Positions 6,015 to 12,546 of a DNA stretch of 12,546 bases are shown one piece after another (the first letter of the stretch is position 1; the number at the start of each line of letters is the position of its first letter). The notes beneath the pieces are model-generated. The model made no database searches, was not told where the DNA came from, and was given only the letters and a program-made list of their open reading frames with translations. The translations under genes were made by a program, and so were the position numbers. The DNA is from JAVJSU01 sp040219275 (lineage in GTDB: Bacteria; Chloroflexota; Anaerolineae; Aggregatilineales; Phototrophicaceae), in the NCBI GenBank assembly GCA_040219275.1, contig JAVJSU010000096.1, positions 1-12,546 on the forward strand, written 5' to 3'.

Positions 6015-6986
6015 ATGTATTCACCAACGACACGCCTATTGGTCGTTCTATCGCTACTGCAAACACAGCGGCAAATGTCCGGAGCAGAGATCGCACGACG
6101 TTTGGAAGTGGATGTTCGCACAATACGCCGCTATATCACGTCGCTACAGGATATGGGGGTACCGGTAGAAGGAGAGCGCGGACCACACGGAGCCTACTAT
6201 CTTGGACGTGGGTCGAAAATGCCCCCGCTGATGTTCACCAATGAGGAAGCCGTTGCATTGGTATTGGGCTTGCGTGTTATCCGTGAGTTTCAGTTTCCTG
6301 TAGATGGAGCGGCTATCGAAGGGGCTATTGCCAAAACTGAACGGGTTCTGCCAGAACCACTTCTGCAACAGGTGCGTGCGATACAGTCCGCCGTCGCATT
6401 CAATGTGATCAAGTATGGTGGCTCGCCGTCATCATTGCATGACAACACTACACTCATTGCCCTTAGCACAGCAGCACAGGAGCGATACAGTGTCGAACTC
6501 GTGTATCACTCAAGGCAGGAGGAACTGACTGAGCGTCGCTTCGATCCGTATGGCGTTGTCTACACCGAAGGCTACTGGTATACCGCCGGGTACTGTCACT
6601 TGCGGCAGGATTTACGGACATTTCGTCTCGACCGAATCGAATCTATTACACAGTGCGATGAAGCATTTGATGATCCCGGTCAGTTTGATGTCCTGGACTA
6701 TGTGCTGAGTGGGCTTGCCAATGTGCCCGGTCCCTATCAGGTCGCTATCTTGCTCAAGACAACAATGGATACGGCCTTAGCACACATTCCCAGCTACCTT
6801 GCCACGTTAGAGCCATGCACCGAGGGCATTATGATGCGACGTTCTGCAAATGATCTGGAATGGGTCGCGATGCTACTGCTTTCTCTCGATTTCCCGGTCG
6901 AGATCAAAGGACCTGATGCGCTTCGGTCAACCCTGAGACGTGTAGCCGACAGAGCAAATCGTATCGCTGGTTTTCAATCCGGCTGA
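6015..6986 (+). CDS. WYL-domain, YafY/DeoR-type helix-turn-helix transcriptional regulator
   Basis: This encodes 323 residues with the standard three-part layout. First is an N-terminal winged helix-turn-helix (about 5-65), with MSGAEIARRLEVDVRTIRRYITSLQDMGVPVEGERGPHGAYYL. Next is a linker with LTFTNEEA-like PLMFTNEEAVALVLGLRVI (71-89). Then comes a WYL domain (about 145-215), in which the name motif reads Trp188-Tyr189-Thr190 within GYWYTAGYCHLRQDLRTFRLDRI, and finally a WCX-type C-terminal domain (about 235-320). WYL domains sense small molecules or nucleic acid ligands. The ligand here is unknown. The start is set by AAAAAGAGG six bases upstream. The gene is divergent from the epoxide hydrolase-like gene, the usual arrangement for a local regulator of the neighbouring enzyme. 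Confidence 0.93.
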   Translation: MYSPTTRLLVVLSLLQTQRQMSGAEIARRLEVDVRTIRRYITSLQDMGVPVEGERGPHGAYYLGRGSKMPPLMFTNEEAVALVLGLRVIREFQFPVDGAAIEGAIAKTERVLPEPLLQQVRAIQSAVAFNVIKYGGSPSSLHDNTTLIALSTAAQERYSVELVYHSRQEELTERRFDPYGVVYTEGYWYTAGYCHLRQDLRTFRLDRIESITQCDEAFDDPGQFDVLDYVLSGLANVPGPYQVAILLKTTMDTALAHIPSYLATLEPCTEGIMMRRSANDLEWVAMLLLSLDFPVEIKGPDALRSTLRRVADRANRIAGFQSG

Positions 6987-7009
6987 ATGGGTAGTGTCTG
7001 CGGCCATTC

Positions 7010-7034
7010 GGGTAGATTCAGGATTGGTCTACCC
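7010..7034 (+). terminator. Candidate hairpin after the WYL gene
   Basis: GGGTAGA (7010-7016) pairs with TCTACCC (7028-7034) over an 11-base loop, beginning 23 bases after the WYL stop. No T tract follows, so it is a weak or factor-dependent terminator, or simply an mRNA 3'-end stabilising stem. GATTCAG occurs twice here (7015-7021 and 7037-7043). Confidence 0.35.
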
Positions 7035-7143
7035 ACGATTCAGTGGAGGAAAAAGGGCAGAATTTGATATTTGCTACTGAGAATAGTATCGGGCATCGTC
7101 CAATAAAAAGGTGTTAACCTATGTTTACTGGACTTTGATTCGT

Positions 7144-7209
7144 TGGACGTGTTGTTTTGACCCGCTGACAGAGTGTTTAAGCAATTAATCAGGGCTGAAG
7201 GCACGTCCA
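7144..7209. repeat. Long-range inverted repeat in the gene-free interval
   Basis: TGGACGTG (7144-7151) is the exact reverse complement of CACGTCCA (7202-7209), enclosing 50 bases. The enclosed sequence shows no second strong stem. It could be the base of a structured RNA, a protein-binding pair, or chance: eight-base arms at this distance are not rare. Confidence 0.3.
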
Positions 7210-7377
7210 GAAATTGGGTGTTATTTAAGACTCCGGAATATTGTGTTTCCTCATCTATATTCTCAGCGTAACTCCGCTAGGATGATCCATTCCTCACTCC
7301 GGTCAAGTTTAAATTGGATTTTGCTCCCTGCCGGTGACTCCTTAATTCCCCTCGATAGCAGTTTAACCTCATATCAC

Positions 7378-7434
7378 CTTTCGAGTGAATATACTCAAGA
7401 AGACACAATTGTGCGTATCCAGCATACTCGAAAG
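7378..7434. repeat. Nested inverted repeat upstream of the HchA-like gene
   Basis: Outer arms CTTTCGAGT (7378-7386) and ACTCGAAAG (7426-7434) are perfect nine-base complements. Near their centre lies a ten-base perfect palindrome CACAATTGTG (7404-7413). The two symmetry axes are within three bases of each other. The spot is about 130-190 bp before the HchA-like start. Operator or structured leader are both possible. Confidence 0.4.
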
Positions 7435-7566
7435 AGCATCTATTGAGTAGCTTTTGCATATTGGCACAATAAGCATAAAAGTTGGCGCGGTTTGCAAGAT
7501 GATTGAGGGCCCCGCAGTGTAAAATCAGGAAATTATCTCAAGTCGGTTCTAACAAGGGAAACAATC

Positions 7567-8442
7567 ATGAAAATGATCAGAAAAATGATTGGGATTTACC
7601 CAACCAAAGAACAGAATGGGCAGGGCTACATTCCATCACCGCTGGGGCGAATGCTCGGCGTCGATAAAAAAAGTGGATATCAACCCGCTGATTTTCAAAG
7701 TAGAAAGTACCAAGGTGATAAGAAGATACTCGCCCTGTGTACTGAACAGCGATACTTTGAAATGACAAATGGGATGTTGTTCTCTACTGGTAACAACGTA
7801 CAAGAAACCGCAGTGCCGCTGATGCATTTATCGGATGCTGGGTTTGGGTTTGATGTTATAACGCCAACGGGTGCACCCGCCGTTTTAGAAGACTGGTCAG
7901 TACCAGTAAAAGATGATGCTGTGCTCGATTTTATGAGCAAAAATAAATCAAAATTCGACAAGCCGTTATCGCTTGAAGATATGATTGCCAATGGAAAGCT
8001 CAATACCGAATCTCCCTACATCGCGCTATTTTTGCCTGGCGGTCATGGTTCAATGGTCGGATTACCCGAAAGTGAAAATGTTGGGCAATTAATCCGTTGG
8101 ATTCATCAGTCAGATCGTTATATGGTAACCGTTTGTCACGGGCCAGCGGCTCTACTGGCAACGTCGGTAAACAACAATGAACCCCATCCGTACAACGGCT
8201 ATAAAATGGCAATATTCCCGGATAGTGTCGATAAGCAATCCCCCTCTCTTGGCTATTTACCGGGTGACCTTCCATGGTATCAATGTGAAGAACTTGCTAA
8301 ACACGGTTTGCAATTCATCAATGAAAAAGTAGAAGGTGCGGTGCATGTCGATAGGAAGTTATATTCTGGCGATAGTCCAAGAGCCTGTGACGAACTCGGT
8401 AAAACCGTTGCAGAAAGCCTTTTGAAAGAGTTCGCTAAATAA
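7567..8442 (+). CDS. hchA: Hsp31/HchA-type DJ-1 family glyoxalase III / deglycase, metal site absent
   Basis: This encodes 291 residues, close to the 283 of E. coli HchA, to which it aligns through most of its length (NG-LFSTGN, VPGGHG-like LPGGHGSMVGLPES, CHGPAA, NGY, FPD-DKQ, GDLPWY-EEL, DRKLYSGDSP). The DJ-1 triad of the family is kept: nucleophile Cys190 and His191 in VCHGPAA, and Asp222 in FPDSVDK. The family Glu is Glu80. By ungapped comparison with my memory of E. coli HchA, the metal ligands His86, Glu91 and His123 are replaced by Ser89, Gly94 and Asn126. Expected activity is cofactor-free conversion of methylglyoxal to lactate and protein deglycation or holdase protection in the cytoplasm. 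AAGGGA lies upstream of the ATG. The N-terminal 45 residues (with MIGIYPT and IPSPLGRML) differ from E. coli. Confidence 0.92.
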   Translation: MKMIRKMIGIYPTKEQNGQGYIPSPLGRMLGVDKKSGYQPADFQSRKYQGDKKILALCTEQRYFEMTNGMLFSTGNNVQETAVPLMHLSDAGFGFDVITPTGAPAVLEDWSVPVKDDAVLDFMSKNKSKFDKPLSLEDMIANGKLNTESPYIALFLPGGHGSMVGLPESENVGQLIRWIHQSDRYMVTVCHGPAALLATSVNNNEPHPYNGYKMAIFPDSVDKQSPSLGYLPGDLPWYQCEELAKHGLQFINEKVEGAVHVDRKLYSGDSPRACDELGKTVAESLLKEFAK

Positions 8443-8457
8443 GTCGTTTTATCGCTC

Positions 8458-8497
8458 TCAATCACTTAGATAAAAGGATATCTATTTTAGTGATTGA
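8458..8497. terminator. Strong bipartite hairpin between hchA-like gene and SDR pair
   Basis: TCAATCACT (8458-8466) pairs with AGTGATTGA (8489-8497) as nine perfect pairs. Inside, TAGATA (8467-8472) pairs with TATCTA (8479-8484) over the loop AAAGGA, and four unpaired T bases (8485-8488) form a bulge. The inner stem followed by TTTTAG resembles a short terminator for the hchA-like gene, 15 bases after its stop. The outer arms are unusual for one and could instead be an operator. TTGATA (8494-8499) and TATAAA (8515-8520), 15 bases apart, form a poor candidate promoter for the SDR genes that overlaps the right arm. Confidence 0.5.
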
Positions 8498-8540
8498 TAC
8501 TACATTTTAAGATTTATAAACCCACATATGGAGATTCAAC

Positions 8541-9350
8541 ATGCAGTCAATCGTCATTACAGGTGCAAGTTCAGGTATTGGTAAAGCTACTGCAAAATAT
8601 TTTGCAGAACAGGGTTGGCGCGTCGCAGCAACCATGCGTACCCCGGAAAAAGAAACGGAACTCACTGAAATCGAGAATGTTTCCATCTATCAACTGGATG
8701 TCAGCGACACGGAATCTATCCACAATGCCGCACAGCAGATTGTCAGCGATTTCGGCACTGTGGATGTGCTTCTGAACAACGCGGGCTATGGGTCTTACGG
8801 TATTCTTGAAGCAACACCAGAGGAGAACATTCGTCGTCAGTACGATGTTAACGTGATTGGCATGTTGCTGGTGACTCAGGCATTTTTACCGAACATGCGC
8901 GAAAATGGTGCGGGGATGATCGTGAATGTCTCGTCAATGGGCGGTCGATTCGCGCTGCCGCTCGGTACACTCTATCATGGATCAAAATTTGCTGTGGAGG
9001 GCATGTCCGAAGCACTGTCATACGAGCTATCCACTATCGGTATCAAAGTGAAAATCATTGAACCCGGTGGGGTTAGTACAAACTTTGGCACGACATCCTT
9101 TGATATGAACATTGAGGGTAGTCCAGAAGAATACATGCCACTTGTTGAAAAGTTCATGGCATCAATGCAGTCAACACCGATGGCATCAGAGGCAGAACCC
9201 ATTGCTGAGGCAATATACGCCGCGATCACCGATGGTACAGATCAACTGCGTTATGTGATGGGTGCAGATGCCGAGCAACTGGTCGGTGCTAGAGCACAGA
9301 TGTCTGATAGTGAGTTTACCGCTCTTATCAAGCAACAAGTTGGACTGTAA
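8541..9350 (+). CDS. Short-chain dehydrogenase/reductase, first of a tandem pair
   Basis: This encodes 269 residues, a classical single-domain SDR. The cofactor loop TGASSGIG spans 7-14, the LDVSD adenine contact 52-56, and NNAG 79-82, with Asn104 in VNVIG. The catalytic Ser132, Tyr145 and Lys149 lie in VSSMGG...LYHGSK. Arg33 in TMRTPEK after the second strand suggests a preference for NADP(H). The family oxidises or reduces alcohol/carbonyl groups; the substrate loop (about 175-215) does not identify a substrate. Start: GGAG seven bases before the ATG. It is 27 bp upstream of its paralogue, and the two are surely co-transcribed. A large hairpin separates it from the hchA-like gene. Confidence 0.95.
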   Translation: MQSIVITGASSGIGKATAKYFAEQGWRVAATMRTPEKETELTEIENVSIYQLDVSDTESIHNAAQQIVSDFGTVDVLLNNAGYGSYGILEATPEENIRRQYDVNVIGMLLVTQAFLPNMRENGAGMIVNVSSMGGRFALPLGTLYHGSKFAVEGMSEALSYELSTIGIKVKIIEPGGVSTNFGTTSFDMNIEGSPEEYMPLVEKFMASMQSTPMASEAEPIAEAIYAAITDGTDQLRYVMGADAEQLVGARAQMSDSEFTALIKQQVGL

Positions 9351-9377
9351 ACGCCTGATAGATAGAGGAGAGACATC

Positions 9378-10190
9378 GTGAAATCAATCATTATTACGGG
9401 TTCAAGCTCAGGACTGGGTAAAGCAGCTGCAATGTACTTTGCAGAACATGGCTGGCGTGTCGCAGCCACCATGCGGACTCCCGAAAAAGAAACGGAACTC
9501 CGTGAAATCGAGAATGTTTCAGTCTATCAACTGGATGTGAGTGATACCACATCAATCAACAATGCCGCACAGCAAATTATCAGCGATTTTGGCACAGTGG
9601 ATGCTCTCGTGAACAACGCAGGGTATGGTTCATATGGTATTCTGGAAGCGACTCCTGAAGCGAAGATGCGCCAACAGTTCGATGTCAATGTGATTGGTAT
9701 GTTGATGGTCACGAAAGCATTTTTACCCAATATGCGCGAAAATGGGGCTGGTGTCATCGTGAACATCTCTTCAGTGGGTGGGAAGATTACCTTTCCGCTT
9801 GGGACGCTTTACCATGGGTCGAAGTTTGCTGTTGAAGGCATGTCTGAAGCCTTATCATATGAGTTGTCCACTATTGGCATCACCGTGAAAATTGTTGAGC
9901 CGGGTGGCATCAAGTCTAACTTCGGCACAACATCCTTTGATATGAATGTGGAAAATAGCCCCGACGAGTACAAGCCGCTCGTTGACAGGATTGTGGCAGC
10001 CGTGCAAGCCAGTGCTGGTGGTGGCGCGGAACCGAGCATCATTGCACAAGTGGTCTATGAAGCCGTTACAGATGGCACAGATCAACTGCGTTATACGGCT
10101 GGTCCGGGTGCTGCGCGGACGATTTCAACGAGAGAGAGCTTGACTGATGCTGAATATATCGCTCTGATGAAGCGGCAAAGTGGCATTTAA
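9378..10190 (+). CDS. Short-chain dehydrogenase/reductase, second of a tandem pair (GTG start)
   Basis: This encodes 270 residues, an SDR with all core motifs: TGSSSGLG (7-14), NNAG (79-82), Ser132, Tyr145 and Lys149 (LYHGSK). By direct comparison it is identical to the upstream SDR at 132 of the first 160 residues. After the conserved NFGTTSFDMN it diverges more, notably over the substrate-cap region and the last 45 residues, where one residue is gained. It starts at GTG 9378, supported by GAGGAG seven bases upstream and by exact alignment with the first residues of the paralogue. A tandem duplication followed by change in the substrate-binding end is the simple reading. Differences at silent positions show the duplication is not recent. 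The AraC-type regulator follows after 49 bp on the same strand. Confidence 0.95.
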   Translation: MKSIIITGSSSGLGKAAAMYFAEHGWRVAATMRTPEKETELREIENVSVYQLDVSDTTSINNAAQQIISDFGTVDALVNNAGYGSYGILEATPEAKMRQQFDVNVIGMLMVTKAFLPNMRENGAGVIVNISSVGGKITFPLGTLYHGSKFAVEGMSEALSYELSTIGITVKIVEPGGIKSNFGTTSFDMNVENSPDEYKPLVDRIVAAVQASAGGGAEPSIIAQVVYEAVTDGTDQLRYTAGPGAARTISTRESLTDAEYIALMKRQSGI

Positions 10191-10239
10191 AGGTTTTTGC
10201 TCGGCTCCAATAACTGGTTTTTAGAAAGGGTAATCCAAT

Positions 10240-11232
10240 ATGTCTAGTCGCAAATACCCAATAGAGTCAAACTGGCAAGTACACTTCAGAGATATGGGGA
10301 TTTCATCACAGGATGTATTGCGTTACGCGGGCTTACCGCTTGATTTGCTATCGCGTAAATCGCTGATGGTCACTGCGGAGGAATACTTCAAATTATGGGA
10401 TGGGATTGCATCAGTGTTACGTGATAATCCCACCTTTCCCTTAGACCTCGCAACGAGCAGAACACCCGAAACATTCAGTCCACCCCTGTTTGCTGCTTTC
10501 TGTAGCCAAAACTTGAACGTTGCAGCCCAGCGTATCACGTACTATAAGCCACTTGTCTGCCCGTTGAATTTAAGCGTTGAAACGACAAACGATCAAACCA
10601 CGATCAGGCTTGGTGCATCGCCAGAGTATGACGACGTGTCACCTTGCGTCGTCGCAATGGAGCTAACCTGGTGGGTACATATGGTACGCCTGGCAACACG
10701 CGAAACAATTGTCCCTCTGCGTATCAATATGAATGTCAATGTTCCCGAAAAGCGTGCCTATGAAGACTATTTCAGGACACATATCACGAAATCTGACTTT
10801 AATGGTGTGACTTTCTCCGCGCAAGATGCTGAGCGTCCTTTCCTCACAGCAAATGATGCAATGTGGTCATTCTTTGAGCCACAACTCAATCAAAGAATGC
10901 AGGACTTAACACAAAATGCGACTTACACCGAAAGAGTTCGTGCCTGTCTCATGGAAATTCTGGCAAGCGGTCAGTATAACGTCAATGATGTTGCATCACG
11001 CCTGGCTGTAAGTCGCCGAACCCTGCAACGCCATCTGAGCAACGAAGGTACAACCTTTCAGGAAATCTTAGATGAGTTACGTGAAAGATTGGCACGTCAT
11101 TATCTCAGCAAATCAGATTACAGTAGCGCACAAGTCGCATTTTTGTTGGGCTATGAAGATCCAAATTCCTTTTCTCGCGCTTTTCGTTTATGGACAGGTC
11201 AAACACCTGAAGGTATGCGAGCAAGTGCTTGA
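10240..11232 (+). CDS. AraC-family transcriptional regulator with Arabinose_bd-like N-terminal domain
   Basis: This encodes 330 residues. The N-terminal 200 residues match the Arabinose_bd-like sensor type (WxxxxRDMGISSQDVLRYAGLPLDLLSRKSLMVTAEEYFKLWDGI...). This type differs from the cupin sensor of classical AraC and is found in OruR/ArgR-like regulators. The C-terminal DNA-binding domain (about 232-330) has two helix-turn-helix units: VNDVASRLAVSRRTLQRHL (248-266), and SSAQVAFLLGYEDPNSFSRAFRLWTGQTPEGMR (295-327), the latter being the AraC signature. GAAAGGG precedes the ATG by nine bases. It directly follows the SDR pair (49 bp, no terminator seen) and precedes the secreted esterase, so it probably regulates one or both. 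Its inducer is unknown. Confidence 0.93.
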   Translation: MSSRKYPIESNWQVHFRDMGISSQDVLRYAGLPLDLLSRKSLMVTAEEYFKLWDGIASVLRDNPTFPLDLATSRTPETFSPPLFAAFCSQNLNVAAQRITYYKPLVCPLNLSVETTNDQTTIRLGASPEYDDVSPCVVAMELTWWVHMVRLATRETIVPLRINMNVNVPEKRAYEDYFRTHITKSDFNGVTFSAQDAERPFLTANDAMWSFFEPQLNQRMQDLTQNATYTERVRACLMEILASGQYNVNDVASRLAVSRRTLQRHLSNEGTTFQEILDELRERLARHYLSKSDYSSAQVAFLLGYEDPNSFSRAFRLWTGQTPEGMRASA

Positions 11233-11259
11233 GTAACCCATCATCTAGTATCAATCTTT

Positions 11260-11352
11260 ACTCGACACGAGTGAACGTAAAAGCTAAAGGCTGAACATGA
11301 CCAAGAGAAAGTTACTGATATTAATCTGTTTGTTTGTCACACTCGTGTCGAG
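11260..11352. repeat. Paired 13-bp inverted repeat around the esterase start
   Basis: CTCGACACGAGTG (11261-11273) is the exact reverse complement of CACTCGTGTCGAG (11340-11352). Each arm is itself nearly palindromic: ACTCG-ACA-CGAGT on the left and ACTCG-TGT-CGAG on the right. The pair can therefore also be read as two copies of one operator-like element with centres 81 bp apart. The ribosome binding site and start codon of the esterase (11297) lie between them. The right copy is inside the signal-peptide coding sequence. Transcriptional operator pair or mRNA structure enclosing the start are both possible. Confidence 0.5.
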
Positions 11353-12304
11353 CAACGTGAATGCTCAAGAGGAAACTGTCGATGAGACATATACCTCGCC
11401 AGTGGTATATGCAGAACCGCAGTTTGAGACGCAGGTAACAACTCACATCTATGCACAAGGACTGACTCATGAGGATTGGGGTAGTGAGTCTGCCGAAGTG
11501 ATGGATTTGCAGTTGGATGTATATGAACCTATTGATGCACCGGGTAATCGTCCTGCGATGATAATAATCCACGGTGGTGCGTTTCGCTTAGGAAGCCGCG
11601 ATGATGGGCGCTTTGTTCGGATGGCTGAATATTTCGCCTCGCGTGGTTGGGTGACGATTTCAATTGACTATCGTCTGGTAGGTGATTACGGCACGATCCC
11701 GCAAGAATGGCAGGATGGCATACAGCAATTCATAGACCCGCCTAATCAGGACACAACGTTGGCCGTTTACGCCGCTAGCCGCGACTCAAAAGCTGCTGTG
11801 CGCTGGTTACATGCAAATTCAGATATTTACCAAATTAATACAGATTATGTTACAGCATTCGGCATGTCGGCAGGTGCATCTCTGTCAATCATGCTGGGAA
11901 CGACCAACGCAGATGTTTACCGCGATGAATTGACTTTAGAAGATGACCCGACCTTAGCGAGTACAAATCTGGATCAGCCCGCAGACGTACACACGATTAT
12001 TGCACTCTCAATGACTCCCGTAGCGAACACTTTAATAGAGACGGTTTATGGTATCGACACGTATGATGAAATGGATGCGCCGATTATGATTATGAATGGC
12101 ACTGAGGATCGTCTGGTTGACATCAGTGAGGCAGAAATGTTACGCGACCAATATGAAGCAATAGGTGTTCCTTATGCTTATTATCCCGTTGAGGGTGCAG
12201 GACACACACTACAATTTATGAATGCAGAAGTGGATGGAATGCCACCGATGGAACTCGCATTTACGTTTGTTGTTGAGCAACAAGGGTTGGTCATAGGAGA
12301 CTGA
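11297..12304 (+). CDS. Secreted alpha/beta hydrolase, HSL/BD-FAE-like carboxylesterase
   Basis: This encodes 335 residues. A signal peptide is clear: MTKRK, hydrophobic LLILICLFVTLV, and likely cleavage after VNA (about residue 23). The Cys at 11 is not in a lipobox position. The mature protein has oxyanion motif HGGAF (92-96), nucleophile elbow GMSAG with Ser191 (189-193), acid in GTEDRLVD (Asp271, or Asp275) and His303 in GAGHT. HGGAF plus GxSAG is the pattern of hormone-sensitive-lipase-like esterases and BD-FAE feruloyl or acetyl esterases. Hydrolysis of a small or plant-derived ester outside the cytoplasm is likely, but the substrate is not determined. AAAGG six bases before the ATG supports the start. 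It lies 64 bp after the AraC regulator and may be read with it or from its own promoter; the ACTCG elements suggest separate control. Confidence 0.93.
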   Translation: MTKRKLLILICLFVTLVSSNVNAQEETVDETYTSPVVYAEPQFETQVTTHIYAQGLTHEDWGSESAEVMDLQLDVYEPIDAPGNRPAMIIIHGGAFRLGSRDDGRFVRMAEYFASRGWVTISIDYRLVGDYGTIPQEWQDGIQQFIDPPNQDTTLAVYAASRDSKAAVRWLHANSDIYQINTDYVTAFGMSAGASLSIMLGTTNADVYRDELTLEDDPTLASTNLDQPADVHTIIALSMTPVANTLIETVYGIDTYDEMDAPIMIMNGTEDRLVDISEAEMLRDQYEAIGVPYAYYPVEGAGHTLQFMNAEVDGMPPMELAFTFVVEQQGLVIGD

Positions 12305-12364
12305 GAAAGTACTGGACGCGAGCGGTGCTGCTTGGTTCATCGTACAGTTACAGACATCAGCCAT

Positions 12365-12405
12365 GTGTGAATATATGAGATAGTTTTACACGTTTCTTGT
12401 CTTTT
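12365..12405 (+). terminator. Candidate terminator after the esterase
   Basis: GTGTGAA (12365-12371) pairs with TTTACAC (12385-12391), including one G-T pair, over a 13-base loop. The T-rich stretch GTTTCTTGTCTTTT follows. It lies 60 bases after the esterase stop. The stem is weak, so confidence is limited. Confidence 0.35.
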
Positions 12406-12502
12406 AGCTAGCAACCGTACACTGAACAAATGAGCGAGTTGAACAAAAGGAAGTCTCTGGTAAGGTTGAATTTCTCACAAAACAGCCTGGAGGAGACCCC
12501 CA

Positions 12503-12546
12503 ATGTTCAGCTCTAGAAATTATGGTAAATGGCGCAGTCGTTTAAT
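12503..12546 (+). CDS. Start of an unidentified gene, truncated by the window edge
   Basis: The ATG at 12503 is preceded by GGAGGAG (12489-12495) with a seven-base spacer, one of the best ribosome binding sites in the window. The first 14 codons read MFSSRNYGKWRSRL and remain open to the edge. The basic, aromatic N-terminus does not identify a family. It follows a 198-bp gap with a candidate terminator, so it is probably a separate transcription unit. Confidence 0.6.
   Translation, partial: MFSSRNYGKWRSRL

Larger units (their letters stand above)
6987..7566. other. 580-bp gene-free interval with inverted repeats
   Basis: No frame here looks coding; the open frames have no ribosome binding sites or recognisable residues. 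It does hold a hairpin just after the WYL gene (7010-7034), an eight-pair long-range inverted repeat (7144-7151 with 7202-7209), and a nested inverted repeat (7378-7434). AAGGGA before the ATG at 7567 is the ribosome binding site of the next gene. The length is unusual against gaps of 27-134 bp elsewhere in the window. It probably holds the promoter and control sites of the HchA-like gene, though no convincing -35/-10 pair stands out. Confidence 0.6.

Noticed and set aside
7243..7446. 67-codon plus-strand frame in the long gap
   Set aside because: It has no ribosome binding site and no recognisable residues, and it crosses the nested inverted repeat. It is probably non-coding.
6987..7566. Possible insertion-sequence or MITE remnant in the gene-free interval
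   Set aside because: The inverted repeats have different sequences and no flanking target-site duplication or transposase fragment is visible.

Overview
The window is a bacterial chromosome segment from an organism I cannot name from sequence alone. Several traits suggest a Chloroflexota (Anaerolineae-like) lineage: a large MalT-type LuxR regulator (LAL), a short family carrying a DQAALHGLL...IRD...SVN core that I associate with that phylum, a DUF4386 membrane protein, and many stand-alone oxidoreductases and hydrolases each next to its own regulator. This assignment is inference. GC content is uneven and even changes within one gene. I see no tRNA, rRNA, CRISPR array or transposase.

Left part, minus strand, read right to left. 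An epoxide-hydrolase-like alpha/beta hydrolase (5908-4967) ends in a hairpin, followed by an 867-residue LAL regulator (4895-2292) that appears to be transcribed without a leader. Next comes a compact series: an 84-residue uncharacterised protein (2180-1926), a 32-codon ORF (1913-1815), a DUF4386 six-helix membrane protein (1766-1065), and a zinc-independent MDR oxidoreductase (930 to beyond position 1). Two scars lie in this series. One is a degraded C-terminus of a second copy of the 84-residue protein (1050-979). The other is a duplicated translation-initiation region in front of the 32-codon ORF.

Centre. A WYL-domain regulator (6015-6986) is divergent from the hydrolase. The 106-bp gap between them holds a perfect 13-bp palindrome overlapping the candidate -10 elements, which suggests local control of the pair. 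A 580-bp gene-free stretch with two inverted-repeat structures follows.

Right part, plus strand. An Hsp31/HchA-type glyoxalase III/deglycase (7567-8442) keeps the catalytic triad but lacks all three metal ligands. It is followed by a strong intergenic hairpin, two tandem paralogous short-chain dehydrogenases (8541-9350, 9378-10190), an AraC-family regulator (10240-11232), and a secreted esterase-like alpha/beta hydrolase (11297-12304). Two copies of an ACTCG...CGAG element lie before and inside the start of the esterase gene. The first 14 codons of another gene with a strong ribosome binding site close the window.

Functionally this reads as a set of carbonyl, epoxide, ester and quinone detoxification or salvage enzymes with three local regulators (LAL, WYL, AraC). 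The least explained part is the 84-residue protein / 32-codon ORF / DUF4386 / MDR series.
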